Assembly: GCA_032164245.1 (NCBI GenBank)
Contig: JAVMKO010000001.1
Coordinates: 292,255,041 to 292,319,040, forward strand
DNA length: 64,000 nt
Direction: 5' to 3'
DNA from: Sternotherus odoratus
Taxonomy: Eukaryota; Chordata; Testudines; Kinosternidae
The notes under the pieces are model-generated. The model searched no databases. It had not been told where the DNA came from and saw only the letters and a list, made by a program, of their open reading frames with translations. This document shows positions 57,268 to 64,000 of this stretch, piece by piece (within the stretch, counting starts at the first letter, position 1; each line of letters starts with the position of its first letter). Made by a program: the position numbers and the translations under genes.

Positions 57268-58737
57268 GTTTACTGTCCTAAAGGGGTCTTGGGCTTCAAG
57301 CTGGATTCTAAATAGAATCTCAAGAACTAAAACTGGAAGCTGAATCCTCTACAGAACTGGATTGTTAAGAACATCACAAATCCATACTGATTCATTATGC
57401 TCCCGCTTCAGGTAATAAGACTGGTTTAAAAATAACACTTCCTACAGCATGTCTTGGAGACTGGAAAAGAATCAGCAGCTCATCTTCACTGGCAGTACCA
57501 GACTGCATCAAAAAAGGAAAAAAAGAAAAAAAAAAACCCTCAAAAGTTTGAGTAATGAAAGAAATGTGGACTGGACAAAGTAAATCTTCTCCTATAGTAT
57601 TAGTTAATGTATATGTAGTTTTAAAAAAAAATCAAAAGCATCTAGTTATATGTTGGAAAGCAAAACAGTGACATACATTAGGTTAACCAGCAGAGCCCAT
57701 AGAGATTTTAAATCATGCTATCATGTATTATACATACAGAGGAAAGGGTCTATTCAAGTGAGTCTCTTGCACAGTATTCAAGGGAAATACTAATGCAGAA
57801 AAAAGCCATTAATAATAGAAGATTTCCATTAGCTCACCTCACTGCAATACGCTATAAGAGATGGAGGTAAAAATACCCCTTACATTATTTTCAATATCGG
57901 AGGTATGTCAAACTGAAATAAAATAGTAATAAATTAAACTGTTTGTGAAAACTCCAACAATTTCTTGCAGGCTGTTTTGTTCTGGGAACAGTCATTTTTC
58001 TGTGAAACATCACTAGCATGAGTGACTTTTTTCTGTATGAAGACAAGCAAAAAAAAAAAAAAAAAAAAGTCATCTCAATCAAAGCTGCCAATAGTTTGGT
58101 TTTGGTCAGGCGTGTCTTTACTCACGGTGCTTTTAGATTATGGAATGAGGAACCTGGATTGTAGTGCTCCTCTCTCCATAGTGCATTGATTTGTCAGGCA
58201 CATTGCAGTGTCTGTCAAGTACTGTAAGCCACCACTAGCATCATCTTCCCATTTGTTTGCTCATGATGATGGATAATGGAGAACAGTTTTTTTCTCAGCA
58301 GGAAAGTGAGTGGCATCACTTGGCTGATATCAGCATCACCACAATCAACCCAACTTAGTGGCATTACCAGTTGGATGGAAGATGACACACAGATTCCATA
58401 TCACAGTGCATTCTATAGCTACCAGATGTAGGCCAATGTCCTCCTGACTCTGGATGGAGTACATATATAAATGCTGCTCATCCCACTGTGAAACTCCATT
58501 GCATAACCACCTTCCCTTTCATACAGGGACACAGAAAAGCACTCTCCACCTGGAGTTTCAAAGGAAGCATATTGAAAAAGTCCAGTTAAAGAGGCCACAG
58601 CTATAATGGGCCATACTGGATATGCATTTCATGTTGTTGTCGTTCTTGAGGAAGCGTGTTATAACTGAGGCTATGTCCAAACTACCACGGTAAGTCAACC
58701 TACACTATACAACTCCAGCTAATGAAATTAATAGGCC
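57268..58737. other. AT-rich intron with poly-A runs
   Basis: A-runs at 57514-57537 and 58050-58068. No ends or frames of interest. Confidence 0.45.
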
Positions 58738-59081
58738 ACAGGTTTTAAACAAACAAAAGGAAGTATTTTTTCACACAACTCACAGTCAACCTGGTGAACT
58801 TGCAAGAGGATGTTGTGAAGGCCAAGGCTATAACAGGGTTCAAAAACTAGATACATTCATGGAGGATAGGTCCATCAATGGCTGTTAGCCAGGGTGGGGG
58901 TGGTCTCCCCACTCTCCAGACCCTGTTTGCCAGAAGCTGGAAATGTGTCACAGAGGGTGGATCACTTGACAAATACCTGTTCCATTTCCACTGAAGCACC
59001 TGAAATTGGCCACTGTTGGAAGACAGGAAACTGGGCTAGAGGGACCTTTGCCAGTATGGCCGTTCTTATATTCTTATGTTG
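58738..59081 (+). mobile_element. CR1 LINE 3' end
   Basis: GGTTTTAAACAAACAAAAGG, CAGTCAACCTGGTGAACTTGC and CATTCATGGAGGATAGGTCC match 52804-52950 of the longer CR1. It ends GGCCGTTCTTATATTCTTATG. Confidence 0.9.
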
Positions 59082-61586
59082 TTTTAGTGTTTGATGCAGT
59101 GTCAAACTGGTCAGGAGGTGGAGATTCAAAGACAACTGTGGATCATAGGATCTAAACAAAAGAAGATTGCACTCCTCCACTTCACCTGTTACAGAGGACA
59201 TTTGGCACATTATTAAAGTCAAGGGTGTGATACTGGCAAACCAGCTAACCTATATATGACCCTTACAGGCTTAACAAATGGCATTGGCATTGTAATCAGA
59301 ACAATTCACTTGTGTGTGAGTATCAAGAATTTTAAGTAGACCAGCAATCACTAACCCATTCATTTGTAGTACAGAAATCAAGGATAGATTCTAAATGTGT
59401 TTGTCTACGTACCTATATCCTGTTGAAGTTTTCCAATGTAACCAAATTGGCTTTTCAATGCTAAATCCCTTTCATGTCTTAATTGTCTTTACATTATGTA
59501 TGCAACTGTGTTCAATCAACCTTAAGACTTATAAATGCTGTCCAATTAATGATATCACTTATATTGTTTTCAGCTTATCTATCCCTGTTATAATGAGTGA
59601 CCCCCAATTGCCTTATGTAAATCAGTGTAGAGGGATTACCTGTGTATGAATAGGAAATACAATGTTAACTTCGAAGGATGGGTCATTGTGGGCTCAACAA
59701 AGAGAAACCTTCAAACACATGCTGCACTCAAGACCCCTGGAAGCTTGTTTGAATTATGGGAGAGGCATTGGGCATGATTCTGTCATCTCTAGTCTGCTAA
59801 ACTTTAAACAGGGAAAGTTTAAGCCCTCTGATGAAGATACCCACGTAAGGACTTGGACTGCTGCTGAGTAATTCATGAAAGGACTCTAACAGACTTGACA
59901 ACCTAAATTGTTGTTTGGACTCGAATCTTTTGGATGATCCAGAGAGACTTTGTGCAAGCCAGGAAATTTACCATCACTGCTACAATTCTGATCCACAGAC
60001 TCTGAAATTCCTTTAAGCATTTAATAACTCACTTCTCTTCCTTTTTTTTCACTAAGGAATCATTAGTCAGTTTATTAATGGTTGCCTGCAGCCTGGTATT
60101 TTGGTGAGATTTTGAAGTCTATATATTGACCTGGGTGTAGTGGCTGTTTTTTTGGGGGATTAGAAGAACTTTGCATGTGATGTTTTGATTTTAATAATCA
60201 TGCATAATAAATGGCCAGTGGTCTGAGAAGGAAGCCAGGGGTGTTTTGGCTTCTTGTTAACCAGTGTGGGGATACAGGAGCTCATTTTTGTTACTGGCTT
60301 GGTGAAATCTAATGATAGAATAGCCCACCAGTGTTGGGGTATGTCTGATGTACTTCTTGCAGTCTGTCCTGAACCTGGCATTCTCAGTGGTGACCTATAC
60401 CAGGCACAGTGACAAAGGGAATTTAAACAATTCCTATTACAAGTCACCTTATAGAATTTTTCTGCTGATAGGAAGATGCCTATATACTGAATGTCCTAGC
60501 TCATGTTAGCCAACATATATATTATCTATATGTATCTCTCTATATATATATCGATCGATATACACACACATACACATGTCAAGTAGTTATGCTGAGTGGT
60601 ATGCTGTGAATTGTATTGTTTTCCCCCAGAATGCTGTTTACTCCTGTTATTTCACACTAAGGTTTATCCCATAATATTGCTATTGTTGGGGACAAAAATA
60701 CTAAACCCTGAGAAGCAACTACAAACTGGTGGGTGACATATAGACTGCTCTCCAACTTGTAAGCAGTTGTGTGCTTAAACATAGTTAGTCTTGGGTTCCC
60801 AAATAGTGGTATGTATGCCTCCTTTTTCAGTTGTCCTGCTAATAAACTGAATAAGCTTGATTATCTGTACTCTCAAATAATTTTAATATGGAACCCAGGG
60901 TGTTGTCAAACAATTGGCTGTACCATAGTTAAAACTCAGTTCAGGACTTTCCAGTGTAGCAATTCTGAGCACCTGTCCATGATTAAAGTTTCACTAGAGT
61001 TCTTGCAAAACGTAAGGCTCTCATATAATGAACACTAGTCAATAAATAATTAACAAATGTCAAGCCTTTTATGAGGGAGGTCACATTTTATATGGTGACA
61101 AGTTATATTTTTATGTGCACTATAAAAGCATTTATCCAGTGTGTTTACATTCTATAACTTTATGCAAACTAGTTTCCAGATAACATGGTTTTATTGCAGA
61201 GGTTTTTTTTTAAATGTAGCCCCACACCATCGGAGAGGTCTTCTAAACATGTAACCAGCCTTGGTAAAATCACTGTCTTGGTTACAGAGTAAATTGACTC
61301 AATCTCATTATGTCAAACTTTACAAGGAAATTTACTTAAGCTTCTTATCAATTATGTCTGATCTAGTATTACCAAATGATGTGTAGGTTTCTCAGCACCA
61401 AACAAATAACTCTCACAAGAATTAACTCTGTGCACCTATGTGCATTCTCCAATATGTTACTGTAAGGTCATACATAAGGTCTGCAGTGGAGAATTTCCAA
61501 ATATCCATCATTCAGTAAAGAAAAAGTGTGATTTACAGCTAGTTTTTCAATAGGAATTTGCTTTCATCAGATTGATATAGGATAAG
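59082..61586. other. AT-rich intron
   Basis: Apart from the AT/CA microsatellite at 60508-60580, I see no gene or mobile element that I can name. Confidence 0.45.
60508..60580. repeat. AT/CA microsatellite with GATC core
   Basis: Runs of TATATA, then TATCGATCGATA, then ACACACACATACACATG. Confidence 0.85.
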
Positions 61587-62180
61587 AATGGCTATATTGG
61601 GTCAGACCAACGGTCCATCTAGCTCAGTATCTTGTCTTCCGACAGTGGCCAATGCCAGGTGCTTCAGAGGGAATGAACAGAACAGGCAATCATAGAGCGA
61701 TGCATCCCCTGTCATCCACTCCCAGCTTCTGGGAAACAGAGGATAAGGATGCTCAGAGAATGGGGTTCCATTCCTGACCATCCTGGCTAATAGCCATTGA
61801 TGGACCTATCTTCCATGGATTTATCTAGTTCTTTTTTGAACTTTGTTATAGTTTTGGTCTTCACAACATCCCTTGGCAACCAGTTCCCCAAGTTGACTGT
61901 GCATTGTGTGAAGAAGTACTTTCTTCTTTTTCTTTCAAACCTGCTGCCTATTAATTTCATTCAGCGACCATTGGTTTTTGCCTTGTGTGAAGGGGTAAAT
62001 AAAACTTCCTTCTTCACTTTCTCCACACCATTCGTGGTTTTATAACCCTCTATCATATCCCCCTCTTAGTTGTCTCTTTTTGAAGATGAGAAGTCATAGT
62101 CTTTTTAATCTCTCTTCATACAGAAGCTCTTCCTTACCCGTACTCATTTGAGAAGCTGTCTCATTGAAACATTCCTGAAG
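61587..62180 (-). mobile_element. CR1 LINE 3' part, minus strand
   Basis: Reverse of the CR1 end: GGTCAGACCAACGGTCCATC, AGCTCAGTATCTTGTCTTCCG, CATTGATGGACC, then the coding tail inverted (GTTCCCCAAGTTGACTGTGC) up to GAAGCTC near 62128. Diverged at the 5' side. Confidence 0.88.
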
Positions 62181-62255
62181 ACAAGGAAAATCATAACAAA
62201 TTTTGCCCCTTCCCTTGATACTGAAAAGCACAATTATCAGGTCACTTGGCAGGTA

Positions 62256-62521
62256 CAGTAGACTCTCGATTATCCAGGATGATAGGGAAAAAATTAATCC
62301 TAGATAATCACCATCCATAGGAAATATGGGGAGGGAAGGTTGATTCACCAGCCACCCTGTGCCGGGGGTGAGGGGTGTTGGTTCATTAGCTGCTCTGCCC
62401 CTGATGGGTTTTTTTGTGTGTGTGCTTGGGGGGGCAACAAAGCCAGAGCCAGCCCTGCGAGTTACACATATTTTTTTTGTCTTCCTGGTTAATCCAATTC
62501 TGGATAATCAAGAATCTACTG
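62256..62521. mobile_element. Tigger/pogo-type MITE, 266 bp
   Basis: CAGTAGACTCTCGATTATCC and GGATAATCAAGAATCTACTG are inverted with two mismatches. TA flanks both sides. The GGATAATC..AATCCTAGATAATC phrases are the usual subterminal repeats of this group. Confidence 0.9.
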
Positions 62522-62559
62522 TACAGCATACTATACCAGGTATGGTAAACCCAGGGCAG

Positions 62560-62950
62560 GCTACTGCCAGAGGGGTTTGTGGTGAGAGAAGTAACTATAG
62601 GTTAATTGGGTTCAGCTGAGCAAGGCTGCCACTTGCCAAAGCAGGATCAGCTGAGCCCAATTAAAAGGCTGACAGAGACCTTTTTAAACCCTCCTCCCCA
62701 GCTAGGAAGAGGGGGAGAGAGAGATAGAGAAAGTGAGGCTGCCAGCAGGTTGGGGGCAGCAGCTCAGGGAACCTCTCCCAGAAGGGAGCAGCTTTCCCTG
62801 GACAGAGGGGGGAAATCCAGCCATAAAAGAGCAACGGGGGGGGGGGGGGGAAGCCTGCCCTTGGGCTTTCTAGGCAGGTTGCCTGGACAGCCCTGGCCTC
62901 ATCAGAGCAGAAAAGACTCAAGCCCGGTGAGTCAAAGAGGGCACCTTGTC
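62560..62950 (+). mobile_element. Possible LTR fragment
   Basis: AGCCCAATTAAAAGGCTGAC (TATA-like), a purine-rich block and a G-run at 62837 resemble LTR U3/R text recalled from turtles. No termini or duplication could be defined. Confidence 0.3.
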
Positions 62951-64000
62951 GCATGGTTAATTGGTACACAGGTATTTTCAGTATTTTTATTCAGAGCATG
63001 CAGACTACACATGCACCCTCTTTTTGAGGTCTATTCTCCTACTCATTTTGGTCAATCAGCCTTCGAGTAGCTCAGTAACTGATACACACATCAGCCTGTT
63101 CAACACTCATGATCTTCTTTAGATGTATAAGTGAAAGACCAGTGCACTCCAATCATTTTATACTGAGCTAGTTTAATTTAACACCATTACATAGCAAAGA
63201 ACTTGGGGAAGGGGGGAAGAGTTTTAACTAAGGGCTTGATTTTAGGATGAAACCTAAAAACCTGATTCCTATTCCCTGAATCCTAATTCTGAGTTAAATC
63301 TGTGTCCCTACCCCCAAAATAAAATTTAAAACAAAGCTTTAAAAATGTTACCCATTAAGAGTATCTGATCCATTGAAATCAATGGTAAGCTTTCCACTGG
63401 GAGTTTAATAGACAGTGGATCAGGCCCTAATCAGCGACAATCTCATTTCAGCTGGGGGCTCAAAACATTTCTGACCATTCAAAGCCCGTAACTCAAATTT
63501 TCAGTGTTGGTGGTCAGCAGACAGCTACTGAAAATCCAACAACCACTATTGCCACTACCCCGAAAGAGACTTTCTTCCAATCGTGTCCTATGTGTATCAT
63601 GTTAAATCAGCATATACCATGAATGAAGCAATGTTCTAGAACATGCACTGAAAATGAAACTGATGCTTCACAGCAACTTGTTGACAGAATTTTTCTTAAC
63701 GTCCTCTGAGAAATCACCAGTTTCAATACAAAATGAACAGTGTTTATATGAAATCTGAAAAAGTCCAGGGCTTTAAATGGCCAGAAACCCCCTGAAATTG
63801 CAATTATATTATTTCTCCGTATTTTAACATCGAATTAACCAAACAATAAAACTCCAAAACCAGATGGCTTACCTAGGAATTTATTGACATGAAGGAAACT
63901 AGGGCTCTGGGGTTGAATTTCACAAAACAAATATAAAGTAACCCAGCAATAAAGAAAATTAGAATATAATGAAGATGGAAACAGTAACTTTAGCGTTTCC
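62951..64000. other. AT-rich intron to window end
   Basis: A short palindromic repeat at 63360-63430 (TGATCCATTGAAATCAATGG .. CAGTGGATCAGGCCC) is the only structure. No FAM168A start exon is seen. Confidence 0.5.

Larger units (their letters stand above)
22697..64000 (-). other. FAM168A: FAM168A upstream intron, at least 41 kb
   Basis: No sequence resembling the FAM168A start exon (MNPVYSP..) was found up to 64000, so this stretch is read as a single large intron. It contains all the mobile elements listed to the right. In 22697-24981 I see no feature beyond simple AT-rich sequence. The alternative, that an overlooked non-coding exon lies here, cannot be excluded by eye. Confidence 0.75.

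Overview
The window looks like one stretch of a reptile nuclear genome, most likely a turtle. CR1 LINEs dominate, together with old MIR and L2 copies, many hAT, Harbinger-type and Tigger-type non-autonomous DNA transposons, solo LTRs and Penelope-like fragments. A crocodilian is the main alternative. Family assignments are by eye and from memory; no database was searched.

The only host gene I can support is FAM168A on the minus strand. Three coding exons are visible, each with AG/GT splice sites and compatible reading phases: 22616-22696, a 27-base microexon at 16796-16822, and 8232-8357. Together they encode an uninterrupted stretch (from GYPTGY.. through EFQLLHSANATLLMK.. to ..QASSAAF). I recognise it as the N-terminal half of FAM168A. 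The start-codon exon must lie beyond 64000 and the C-terminal exons before position 1, so nearly the whole window is intron.

The rest is transposon layering. At 1-1850 a Tigger-like element is broken by a hAT element with an exact 8-bp target duplication. That hAT element carries a minisatellite, an exon-like piece and the first third of a BED-finger transposase. At 3258-4131 a second hAT-type element carries a foldback end and a CpG-rich segment that looks like a promoter with a first exon. More hAT elements lie at 11237, 15171, 21121, 24982, 29197, 35774, 38039, 39931, 42430 and 55299, mostly with exact or near-exact 8-bp duplications. The copies at 38039-39574 and 42430-43948 are same-strand sisters that share tandem arrays of different copy number.

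The segment 35016-37408 is a datable stack: a Harbinger-type element, then a palindromic Penelope-like insertion with a 15-bp target duplication and decayed hammerhead-ribozyme signatures, then a hAT element inside it. Next to it lies an LTR. CR1 copies run from old fragments to a nearly intact reverse-transcriptase segment at 51657-52958 with one visible nonsense codon. Long stretches between these are AT-rich intron in which I see no gene.
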